DNA of 64,000 bases from Phaseolus vulgaris (lineage: Eukaryota; Streptophyta; Magnoliopsida; Fabales; Fabaceae): assembly GCF_000499845.2 (NCBI RefSeq), contig NC_023758.2, forward strand, positions 13,424,427 to 13,488,426. The letters run 5' to 3'. Made by a program: the position numbers and the translations under genes. The stretch's first letter is position 1. Each line of letters begins with the position of its first letter. This document shows positions 47,312-58,171 of the stretch, piece by piece. Under the pieces are notes generated by a model. It saw nothing but the letters and a program-made list of their open reading frames with translations. It did not search any database and was not told the origin of the DNA.

Positions 47312-48536
47312 CACTACAAGAAAATCATATAAAAACCAATTTTAAAAACAAAAAATAAATATTTTTTTTTCTAAATTAGTTTCTATTATTATTAAACGGT
47401 TTCTAAATTGATATCTAATTAGCTACCAAATTTAGATTCTAAATAATTGGTAGTTGTTCCTGTCGGTTGACTCGCTTCGTTAGTTGACTCCAACTGCAGC
47501 CTTTGACCATCCTATCTCCGCCTGAGAATTGTTCTTCCTTTATCAAATAATCTCTCACCTGCAAAGACAAAGGGCGCCTTGACGGTCGTTGGCACTCCGA
47601 CGCTCAAGTCAGTATAAGGGCAAAGAAACACCAAGTGTACAAAGTAGTTTCAGTCTTAGAAACTGTGTACCTTGCTAGGGTGGTTAACACCTTTTATATA
47701 GGTTGAAACTAGGGTTTACCTTTGTGTTGTTACCCTTGTCTAGGGTTCCTTGAAGAATGTCCCTGCGCCGCTATTACATAATCTTAGCATAATCTGGCAC
47801 ATGGAACTTCCCTTAACTGGAATGTAACAACTAACAAAATGGCCGCCTAGGTACCAACTTGTGCACCAAATCTCTAGGGCCATCTGTTCCACGAGTGCCC
47901 TAAGTATTCACGTGTCATGCATGTAGCTTCCCTTCGAAACCCTAACCCTAATGTGCCTTAGTGCTTCCAGGAGCTATTCACTCGTGTCGCGCCTTAATGC
48001 GCTATACACAACACTTATATGGATCCCTCGTGACTTAGGTTTTCTTCATATATGATGATTTCAACTGATAACTGTGTAATTTTGGGACCCACCTTACGTG
48101 GCCCAATATAACTGTTCAGACCGTCGACGTCCGATCTCTCCCTCTTTTGGCGAGGTCTGATGTCGATCTCCAACGTTGGAGTCTATGGTACCGATGTCCG
48201 AAGACTGACCAATACCTTGATAGGTGTGTCAGGGGCCCACCTTACGTGGCCCTTTTCCACTATCAGGCACCGGTATGCAATGTCTGAGGTCAGTCGCTGG
48301 AGTCGATGACCAATGACTAGTCGGGACAATAGTTAAAACCTTGGTAGCTAATTAGATACTAATTTATAAACTATTTAACAATAATAGAAACTAATTTAGA
48401 AACCAAAATTGTTTTTAGTCTCCAAAATGGTTTCTAATTTAGTCACTATAGAACTTATTATTTTTTGCCTCTAAAATTGGTTTTTATTTCATGATTTTCT
48501 TGTAATTGATTTCTATTTCATGATTTTCTTGTAGTG
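47312..48536. mobile_element. Non-autonomous CACTA element hosting a solo LTR
   Basis: The left end CACTACAAGAAAATCAT and the right end ATGATTTTCTTGTAGTG are inverted repeats. They are flanked by a 3-bp AAA duplication (47309-47311 and 48537-48539). Inner arms are imperfect inverted repeats built from TTTCTAAATTGGTATCTAA-type sequence. The right end carries a short duplication of TGATTTTCTTGTA. Without the nested LTR the element is about 350 bp and encodes nothing. Confidence 0.9.
47455..48328 (+). mobile_element. Solo LTR, GC-rich family G, copy 4
   Basis: Starts TGTTCCTGTCGGTTGAC and ends AGTCGGGACA, 874 bp. It lies within the CACTA element, whose undisturbed sequence (compare 52065) is TTGGTAGTTAAAACC. 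The flanks are GTAGT and ATAGT, a 5-bp duplication with one later change. The family motif CACTCCGACGCTCAAGTCA is at about 47591. It lies 178 bp from copy 3, in the opposite orientation, but has its own target site, so it inserted separately. Confidence 0.9.
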
Positions 48537-48642
48537 AAATGAGTAAATTCAAGTTTTACAAATAAATACTTATAATTTATAACACTTTTTAATAGATATT
48601 AAACGTGTTATTTTAATTTTTTTTTGTTAATTTATATAATAG

Positions 48643-48885
48643 GTTTTTATTTAGTCTTTTCTTAGAATTTTTTATTAATAGGTATAGATTACTTAAGTAT
48701 CATTTTTATTTTATTTTTTATATATGGATCTTGGTTTAGTTTCCTTATTTACTTGTATTTTTTTTTAATAATATTTTTTTTATATGGTGGCAGATGATTG
48801 TTGATACTTGAGGTGTCAATGTAGTTGAGATTTCGAGTTTTACAATGATGCCTACCATAAGAGTTTTTATAAAAAAAAATCATTT
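48643..48885 (+). mobile_element. 5'-truncated LINE 3' end
   Basis: Matches the end of the LINE at 40427-41638. Both have CTTTTCTTAGAATT(C/T)T, TATTAATAGGTATAGATTA, GTGGCAGATGATT(A/G)TT and ATACTTGAGGTGT, then an A run. Only the last few codons of the RNase H end and the 3' UTR remain. No clear target duplication was found. Confidence 0.75.
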
Positions 48886-49123
48886 TTTCTAGTTTTTTTC
48901 ATTGATTAGAATGATTTCATTATTCTAAAATATTTCAATTAGTTTATCGGTTTGGTTTTAATAATTATGTGCTTTTTGTAGTGTATGTTTTACTTAACAT
49001 CTTATTGATTTTAATAAAGTTAAAACTGATTTTTATAACATCCACGTAAAACTGTTAACTTTACTATAAGTTCAAGGGAAAACAGGTTCAAAGATTTATA
49101 TTTCAAAAATCAAATTTAAACAT

Positions 49124-49129
<6 letters not shown>

Positions 49130-49163
<34 letters not shown>
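49130..49163. repeat. (AT)n microsatellite
   Basis: About 17 uninterrupted AT dinucleotides. Shorter AT runs occur at about 52950, 56333, 62668 and 63518. Confidence 0.95.
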
Positions 49164-49169
<6 letters not shown>

Positions 49170-49449
49170 AGAAAATCTAAACTATATTTCTAGTTTCTTT
49201 TAGGCTCATTTACATTGTACATTTATATCATATTTCCATACAAATAATAAAATATGAGTTATCAAAAGAAATTATCATAATAAAATATCTCTATTTAAAT
49301 TTATTATAAAAAGTTAAATTAATCAATCATTTCATCAATTTTATATATATATACTACTACTATTGGACTGTTACAAAATGATATTTACCAAATAATATTT
49401 ATTGGTATCTTTCAGATGATTTATATTAAGCATTTATTATCAAAGACTA

Positions 49450-51201
49450 CATTAGTACAAAATGTTAAAACAACGATTTATTATTTAATGCGTTCTTACA
49501 ATTAGATGTTGTCTTTCAAGCGCTTTAATTTACAAATGCGGCTATTTATAATAGGCACATTCTTAATTTTTTTTTTACCCTATCTCAGAAACGCATCACT
49601 TACATTTTCATACTCTTTTTTCTCTCGCGCTTCCTTGCCCTTCTATGCGTCCTCTGTTTTGCTTGCTCTCTTGTTTGCATTGTCTTCGTGTCATTGGTAA
49701 GCATTGTCTTCCTCTCTTCTTCTTCACCATTGATTTTTGTATGTTTTACGTTTCTCTTATGTTTTGTCTTATGCCACTGCTAAGGTCATTGTTTACCCTA
49801 ATTTTGAAGCGCGCCACTTACGCTTTCATACTTTCTTTCTTCTTGGCGCTTCGCATTTTCTCTTTGTTTCTACTATGGTGTTCTTCTCTTCTTCTGCGAG
49901 TTTCATTGTGTTCTCGTACCATTGTAAGTTCGTTTCGATATGCTCTCTTTGATGGAAGAGGCCCAAGCACAAGCCCACATGCAAGCCCACCAAAGGGTAG
50001 ATTTGGGCCAACCATAGAGTTATGGCCAAGAGGATCCAAGAAGACGTTCTTTTACATGTTCAAATGCCATAAACTCTAGTGTAGAGTAGACTTTAATTTC
50101 TTGTCAAAATTAGCATAGGAACTTTATTTGTAATTTTCTTAGAATTAATTTTGGCACCTAAAACTCCAACCTAGGTAAACTTAGAGTTTCTAAAAAACCC
50201 TCTAAATTTACCAAGGCCGGTCTAGAAAGCCCATGGAGGGGGTGAGCATAAAAACTAGACACACCCCTCCCCATGTGCTCATTTCTGCACCCATGTGCCA
50301 TGTGCACCCATGTGCTTCACATTTACATTTCATTTGGCTAGCATTAGGGTTGCATTATGGTCCTCTTTAGCCTATAAAAAGAGGAGCCTACACCTTGTAT
50401 TTTCAAGTTTATTGTGAGTAAAGTTATGCTGCCATTTTGTGCCAAGCTTTGCTTCTCCCTAGAATTCTAGGCTCTAAACTTCATCTCCTTCACCTCTCCT
50501 TGGGTTGGCCGAACCTCCCTAGCTTCATACACATCATGCACCTTCAAGATCAACACCACTCTTAGGAGGATCTTGCCCACACACCTTCATAGCTTCCGCA
50601 CCCCTTTTCCTTACATGATTCAAGAAGACCTTCATGAAATGCCATCACTCTTTCTTCTTCACCAATGGTTTATAAAATTTTGTTGTTTCACTTATTTGTT
50701 TGTTTTCTTGAATTGGTGAAGGGTTCTCTGGCGCTTCATTTTCTCTTTTGTTTCTACTCTCGAGCTTCCTCTCGTTTTCTGCGAGCCTTCATTGTCTTCT
50801 TTGTGCCATTGTAAGTTCGTTTTGAGTTCTCTTTCTTCTTCACCATTGGTTTATATATTTTTTTTCGTTTCTCTTATCTATTTGTTTTCTTGTATTGGCG
50901 AAGGTCACCACTGCTTCATTGCCTGTTGTTTGGGTTTTTGCTATGTCGTATGTGCTTTGTCGTTGTTGTTGTCGTCTTCGTTGATGCCTTAGGGTTTAAG
51001 GTTTTAATTTTAATTTTTTTAAATTTAAATAAGAATGCGACTATTTACCATAGCCGCATTTATAAATTTCATTTACGAATGTGGCTAAATAGTCGCACTT
51101 GTAAATCTTCGATTTAAGAATGCGTGCTGATCAAGTGCGGTTATATAGTCATCCTTATAAATGTAAAATAGTCGCACTCGTTTTGCCTTTCTACACTAGT
51201 G
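49450..51201. mobile_element. Non-autonomous CACTA element with subterminal GCGACTA words
   Basis: The right end is GCACTCG...CTACACTAGTG and the left end CATTAGTACAAAATG is a mutated counterpart. Near both ends are subterminal words GCGGCTAT / TAGTCGCA / GCGACTATT: about 49538 on the left and at least five copies between 51035 and 51180 on the right. This is typical for CACTA elements. The interior has two similar segments (about 49840-49945 and 50730-50850) with GCGCTTC...TTTCTGCGAG. It encodes no transposase and hosts a solo LTR. Flanking 3-mers (CTA and ATA) do not match fully. Confidence 0.7.
49950..50647. mobile_element. Solo LTR (698 bp) with CTCTT duplication
   Basis: Starts TGATGGAAGAGGCCCAAG and ends GAAATGCCATCA, flanked by a perfect CTCTT (49945-49949 and 50648-50652). 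Removing it restores GCTCTTTCTTCTTCACCA, which matches the related host segment at about 50830. A TATAAAAAGAGG box lies at about 50371. There is no internal region. Superfamily undetermined. Confidence 0.9.
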
Positions 51202-51890
51202 ATAACCCGTTTGTGCTCATTCTTCTCTTTCATCTGTTGTAAAGTCATTGATCCATTAAAACTAGATGAACTTGAAGATGAAATTGTTGTTATCTTGTGT
51301 GAATTGGAGATGTTTTTTCCTCCATCTTTTTTTTACATCATGGTTCATCTAGTTGTGCATCTAGTAAGAGATGTTAGATTGTGTGGACCAGTGCACTTAA
51401 GATGGATGTGTCCTATTGAGCGGTATATGAAAAATTTGAAAGGTTATGTGAAAATCATTATCGTCCAGAAGCTTCAATGATTGAAAGGTACATAGCTGAG
51501 AAAAGTATTGAATTTTGTTCAGAGTACATGTTAAAAGAAAATCCAATAGGTCTTCCAGCTAGTTCATGGCACCACAGACATTCTACAAGAAAATGTATGT
51601 GTGGTGTGAATATTGTAAGAAAATCTCAATCATAAGTCTTGAAAACACATTTGTATATATTGAACAACACAAATGAAGTTATACCTTACATAAAAGCTCA
51701 TAAAACCATTGTGAAGGAAAATAACCCAAGACAAGTAGATAAATGGGTCTTGATGGAACATAATAGAACTTTCATGTCTTGGTTTAAAGACGAGGTGTTA
51801 AAGGATTCAACGGCATAGGAGACCTTGACGTGGTTGGCTGCTGGATTGAAGTTTGATGTCATTTCTTGTACAACGTACGAAGTGAACAAT
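51202..51890 (+). pseudogene. CACTA transposase C-terminal fragment (DUF4218 type)
   Basis: The frame shows KVIDPLKLDELEDEIVVILC, then ELEMFFPPSFF, MVHLVVHLVRDVRLCGPVHL and RWMCPIERYMKNLKGYVK, the DUF4218 signature of plant CACTA (En/Spm) transposases. After a frame change near 51440 it goes on as RPEASMIERYIAEKSIEFC, ENPIGLPASSWHHR and, after a stop near 51633, KAHKTIVKENNPRQVDKWVL and SWFKDEVL. At least one frameshift and two stops disable it. The catalytic N-terminal part is missing. The CACTA element ending at 51201 directly abuts it, so that element probably landed inside or beside the old transposase gene. Confidence 0.88.
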
Positions 51891-51891
51891 T

Positions 51892-52129
51892 CATTACAAG
51901 AAAATCATGAAATAGAAACCAATTTTAGATACCAAAAACCATTTTAGGGACTAAATAAATTTTTGGTTTCTAAATTATTTTCTATTATTGTTAAATGGTT
52001 TCTAAATTGGTATCTAATTAGCAACCAAGGTTTTTGCTACCAAATTTAGAAACTAAATAATTGGTAGTTAAAACCTTGGTAGCTAATCAGATACCAATTT
52101 AGAAACTATTTAACAATAATATAAACTAG
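51892..52129. mobile_element. CACTA terminus, copy related to 47312
   Basis: Begins CATTACAAGAAAATCATGAA and contains the same inverted arms (TTTCTAAATTGGTATCTAAT and its complement) as the element at 47312. The right end is lost where family G LTR sequence begins. It supplies the undisturbed version of the site where solo LTR copy 4 inserted. Confidence 0.8.
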
Positions 52130-52337
52130 AGACCCCTTAGTAGGATGTTGTTTCTGAGTACTAGAGACGGAAACTGATTATTATTTTGTATGCTCTCACT
52201 GACTTGATTGTCGGAGTATGATCAACAGATAAAACCCCCTCTATCTCAGCGGAGCATTGTTCCAGTGCACCAAGAAGAGGCAGATTAGAAGCGGAGTTTG
52301 TCTATCTAGTCAACCCAAAGGTCAACCGACAAGAACA
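52130..52337 (-). mobile_element. Family G LTR fragment, copy 5
   Basis: On the minus strand it starts TGTTCTTGTCGGTTGACC and contains ACTCCGACAATCAAGTCAGT. Only about 208 bp remain and the other terminus is missing. It abuts the truncated CACTA arm. Confidence 0.75.
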
Positions 52338-55300
52338 TATTTAATAATTTTTTTAAAAAAATAATTTTAATGACGTATATGTGCTAATGGTAAAACAGAT
52401 ATAACATGTATACGTTGAACTTTACTAAAAACTTATATTAGACAAATCCCTTTTTCGCAATTACACCACTAAAATCACATGTAAATTTATTTCCTTAGTT
52501 GGTGGATAGTAGTTTGAAGGGCTCCACCGATCTCAAAGCCATCTAGGCATTAATGGTGCATTTGAGATTAGGTGAAGAGTGTTTCACTATGATACAACAT
52601 GAAAGAAATTATTAAAATCATTAAAAAAAAGAAGGAAATACAAAGTTAGCTTAAATCTCAACCACATTTTGTAACATCAGTTGAAGTTAGTATATCGACG
52701 TAAATAAAGAAGGAAATACAAGATGTACCATTAAGAGAAACTCGTTAACAACTGATTGAAGTCAAGATCTAACAAATATGTGCTTACTAAAAAATTTAAA
52801 AACTTAAAAAGAGTTTTTCTTATTTTATAAATCAATTTTGTAAAGATAAGTTAAATTTAAACTCACTTCTTAATGTGATATTAAAATCTATTTTAATAAA
52901 ATTTGTTAAATTTATCTTATTATTGAATAGGTATTGGATTATTAACAAATATATATATATATATATATATTATAGCGTAAAAAAGATGTATTAAAAATTA
53001 TAATTAACTAAAAATAAGATGAAATTACATATATTAAGTATATATGTAAGAATAAGTTTGAATTAAACTTACTTATTATAATTTATGAAAAAAATAGAAA
53101 AAGAAGAGAAAGGTTTGTATAAAAACAAAAAAGATTGTGGGCTGCTACTTGTTAAAAGGTGGGATATAGTGCTACTTGTTCAGAGGTGGAAGATAGTGAT
53201 GTTTAATGTTTTATTTGGATTAAATGATGAATTTGGAGATGTGAAAAAGAATGAAAAAAGAGTGAAAAGTAATATACAACCAACCATAAGAAAGAAAATA
53301 TTTGACGATTATTTAAATCGTTATCCAATATTAGATGATCATGTATCATAATAATGTTAATTTTAATAATAATTACTTTAAACTCACATTTTAAAGATTG
53401 TGGTGGTGCTATTTGTTGTGGGGGGAAAAAAACCCACAAAGTTAAAAGTTAAACTCATTGGTGGGAAATGGTGGGTTAGTGGGTTTCAAAGAAAGGTTTT
53501 GGGAGTTGTTTCCATAGATGAGGATAAAGGCTAAAAGTGATAGAGAAAGAAAGAATATAAAAAACAATGAAACGAGCATACGAATATTTTTATCAATAAC
53601 TTTTTCTCTTAAAAATACTCTTTTAAATGCAACCATCAAATAATATTTTGGATGACTTAATATCTGAAATATCAGTTCATTGCCTCTTTAATCCTTAGGT
53701 TTAATGAAATTAAATAATAGTCTCCAAATTCATAATTTATTTCATTTAAATCCAAAAGTTAATCGTAATTTCATTTTTAATATCATCATACAACTTTTAC
53801 ATAAAGTAAGTGATGAATTATAGTTTTGAAAATATTTTTGGGTTTTTATTAATTTAAACTATTGAGATAACACAAAAGTTGCAACTTCAAATATAAAAGT
53901 GACCATTTGATAAATTATTTTATAATCAATATTATTGAATTTGAACTTTGAGTTTGCAGTTATATTAAATACTTGTAGATAAAGTTTTATTTTACCAATA
54001 TATGTCTGACTGTTCTCGAACATATTATCTCTTGAAAATACACGTTCTGGTATTTGTTTTTAAACTTGCAGTTGTTGAAATTTTTTAAAAATAATTATTT
54101 TACAAAATACTTTAGTTTATACGGATTGTTAGTGCAAAAAAATTATACTAACAAATCAAGTTTTCACTGAAATTATGATTTTGAAATATCATAAAAACTA
54201 ACAAGTTTATCGAATATAGCAATTTACTATTAAATTTATTAAAATATATTATACCACTCAAGATATTTATTAATAATAATTAATTTTAAAAATAAAAAAT
54301 AATTAATTATTATATTGATTAAGATAAATATTATTTTATAAACTACAGAATTCTTGATATTTAAAATAATTTATATTATTAATAAAATATTATAAAATAA
54401 TTTTTAAATTGGTATTTAACTTTAGTTATAAAATTTTAATTCCTAACTATTTAGATTCTAAACTAAAGTAGTTAATATCTAAAATATTGGTAGTTAATGT
54501 TATATACCAATTTAAAATTTACTTTATAATTTTTTTTAATAATAAAAACTACTTTAGATTTTTAATATTTTTTTTTTATAAAATAATATATAATTTAGTG
54601 AATATACTAACTAATTATTTTGAAGTCAGTTGTTATTTAGTGATTTGTGTGCTAAGAAGTTATGTAATTTTTTTTTTCATATATTTAATATGGGGTCATA
54701 TACTCAAGTTTAAACTAATAAAAATAGGTTAAAACTTAGATACTACATTAATTATAAATTATTTTATCATCTTTATAAAATATAATTTTCTTGTTTATAT
54801 TAATTTATATTTTTTATATCTTGATTTTTCATAATTTTACATCATATGAATTTGTCAATTTTTTTTATCTAAAATTGTTAATTTAGATTATTGGATTTTT
54901 CTTAAGTGATAATATGAATAGTCCATACAAAATTGGGAAGATTTGAATTCAATGGATCATGAATCAACGTATATATATAAAAAAAAATATGATGTCACCT
55001 CCAATAAAAAAATCTTGAGACAAAGAGTTTAAGGATCTTTCTTCCTATTTATTGTTCATTTCAATCATATTTACCCAACCTAAAGATTCTCAACCTTTAC
55101 CGTTGAATTCTTCATAATATTTTTCTCAAGTGAGTCTTCCATATATTTTCATTGAAATCAAAGTATTATAATACAAATAAATCATATACTTAATATTCAT
55201 ATGATAGATGTCTATTATTCAATATACTCTTAATCACCTACTCACTTTGTTAATGATTTACAGTCTTTAAAAAACTTATCTAGTCACCTTTAACAAGATC

Positions 55301-55482
55301 TCTCCTTTATCATTTTCAAAATTCAAACTCAAATTATTTAAGAAAGTAAAATATAATATCATTCGAATCTATTATTAAAAAATTTAAAGACAAGGTATAA
55401 TATATTTTTCAAGACAAATATTAAAAGTATATTCAAGATAAGTATTCTATTTTTCAAAACTCAAATTCAAAAGTTTGCTTAA
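52338..55482. other. AT-rich non-coding stretch with a CACTA-like inverted repeat
   Basis: No supported gene. About 54290-54640 is a long imperfect inverted repeat (AAAATAATTTATATTATTAA...TTAATAATAAAAACTAC) resembling 9230-9600, probably an old MITE. An 88-codon frame at 53085-53351 is Lys-rich without a domain. Confidence 0.4.
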
Positions 55483-56162
55483 GGCTCCGTTTGTTTATGG
55501 GAGTTTAAGATTTAAGGTTTAATGGAAAGAAGAAGATTTACTATTTATGAGTAAAACACGAAAAACAAGATATTAAGTAATATAAAATACAAAAAACGAA
55601 AAGAGTTTCCTACTTAAAACTTTCTTTGCATGGTAAGAAAGAATTGAGACGAAAGTTGCTTTATAGTTTAGGTTAATTTTATTTTTATTTTAAATTAAAA
55701 TTATTATTATTTTTATTTAAAATAAGATTATGATTTAAATATAATTAAAACTGTAAAAAAATATTTATTATAAAATAACATAATTAATTATATATAAGTA
55801 TAAATAATAATAATAATAATAATAAATATATTTTTAAATAAAAAATAAATTTATATAATAATTATATTAATTATAAAAAATAAAGATAAAAATAATAAAG
55901 TTATTTAATTTATAAATAAATCAATCCAATTAATTTTTAATAATTTTTAAATATAAAAGTGAATTTGTAAATTTATAATTTTATCAATTAAAAAAATATA
56001 ATTTCAATTACATCTATCCCATCACTCATAAACTTTCATAAATTTTTCTCACACTTTCTACTCTATTTACCTTAATCAAAACAACCTCACTTTTTTCACA
56101 CTTTCCCTTCAAATCATCTCAAATCCACTTTCTTAAATCCACTCCCTAATTCAAACAAGGCA
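55483..56162. mobile_element. Tourist-like (PIF/Harbinger) MITE
   Basis: The left end GGCTCCGTTTGTTTATGGGA and the right end (reversed) TGCCTTGTTTGAATTAGGGA are imperfect inverted repeats. They are flanked by TAA (55480-55482 and 56163-56165), the usual 3-bp target of PIF/Harbinger elements. The 680-bp interior is AT-rich and non-coding. Confidence 0.75.
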
Positions 56163-58171
56163 TAAAAGAACCAAATATATCATTCAATTCAACAATTTGG
56201 TAGTATATATAAAATTACCTACAAAACCATGTTAAATTATTAAAAATACTTAACTAAATAGAAATAGTTAAGATTAAATTTAGTTTTAGTTTATATCATG
56301 AAATAAGGTTATCTGGGAAATTGATAATATACATATATATATATATATATATAATATTTAATGATAAAACTCCTGATTTTTTTCTTTTAACAAAAGATAG
56401 TGTGAGATTTACAATTAAATATGTAATATTTAATTTGTATTAGGAAATATAAGGTTGATTTAGTGATAAAAATGAAAAGAAAGGAATAATAAGTAGAGGA
56501 TTAAAGGTCTTACTAACATATTAACAATTAATATTTATCTAAAAAGTAAATAATTTATATTTATATTTTATTTTATTTTTCATATTTTTATAGCCAAAGT
56601 TTTCATCTTATAGTAATAAAAATATATATCATAAATATGTCTTAGATATTGGATATTTTTTTACATATATTGGAATTTTTTTTACACATAATTAATACGA
56701 AGTATTTATAAATGTAGTTGATGACTAACTTTCGTTTAAGGATTTAATCATTTTTAAAAGGTTTTCCACCTTCAACCCCATCTTATAAGGAATTTTTCAC
56801 ATTGGATTTGGATAGCTTAACTATGCCTGCAACATAGAAAATCTTTTTTTTCCTGCCACTAATTAATCAAACAAGAGATAGGTCGCAAGTTACATATGTA
56901 AGTGTGCGCGGTGGGTACTTGTAAATTACTTTCATACTTGTCATCATGTATGGAAAAAAGTATATATAAATATATTTTTTAAATCATTTAGTTTCAAAAC
57001 TAGTTTATCATTTTTAGAAGTGAGGATATCCTAGATAAAATTGTTTATTAAAAGATAATTTAAACATGAGCTTGTCTTTTATATTACTAGATGCAAATTT
57101 TATCTTTCACTTTGTTTTTTTTTTTATAACCTTTTGGGTATGCTAACTAAAAATTTTCACATAGTTTTCAAGACTTCTTTTGAAAAACAAGACCATGATG
57201 AAGGTATTGAATCTCAAAGTAAGCAATAATATTAGAAATGAAATAATTCTCGTGACTTGATAATTAAATAATAATGTAAATGTGAATAAGGATTTTAAAG
57301 AATTTTTAAAACATTTCAAGAATTATTTTTTGATTAGTTGTTGTCAACTTTATTAAGTGATCTAGTGTCTTTAGTCGTCAGCCACCACAAAGGAAAAGAA
57401 AAAGAAAAAGAAAATGCTCTTTGACTCCACGCGTGTGAAGGTCATATCAGTACTTTATCTTTGGCACATCATGGATTTCTGCACTGTATACCCATTATTA
57501 TTGTGCAATGCTTGCTAGGTGGCTGATGCTACAAGATATTTTAAATTTGTCCCAGGTGTAAAACAAAATATTAAATGCACAGAAAATTATAAGTAAAAAA
57601 TATGTAGTATCATCTAACAGCATCATAAACATTAATAACTCATGGAAACTGACATAACACAGTAAAAAACACAGAATTAAATGTGAACATATGTCACAAT
57701 CTTTTGGAACTAATATATAGGAGAATTACTATTATATTAATGCACAAAAAACTGGAAATAAAAACAAAGGAAGAAGCAAGTGCAGGTTTGAAACTTAGAC
57801 CCTGAACTAAAATAGCATTGGAATTTAGTCCAAGAATCTTCTTTCCTTTGTCTTTTCTCCTTGTTATTTATGCTGTCTCTTATATTTATGTATATTTATA
57901 TGTACAGCAAAGATATTTACTCAAGAAGTCATCTAAATCTGAAAAAACACCTGTTTCAGTCTGACAGGCTCAAGATGGAAACTAAACTATATATAACTCT
58001 CCTGTCCTACAAATCCTGCAGAAAGGTTGGTCAATAATACAAGTTCTCACGGAGAAAAGAAAAATCATGTCATCACCACCTAAGAACAAGGTTGTTGTAA
58101 TTGAACTAGCGTGGCCTACATCACAAACATTTTTGGATGAGGCTAGCTCAGATAACTGCAGCAATTCCCAA
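56163..58171. other. Intergenic region 3' of the CDF gene
   Basis: Mostly AT-rich and non-coding. The part from about 57960 to 58171 is likely the 3' UTR of the CDF gene on the minus strand. Nothing else is recognisable. Confidence 0.45.

Noticed and set aside
53085..53351. 88-codon Lys-rich frame
   Set aside because: Low-complexity composition in AT-rich DNA; no domain.
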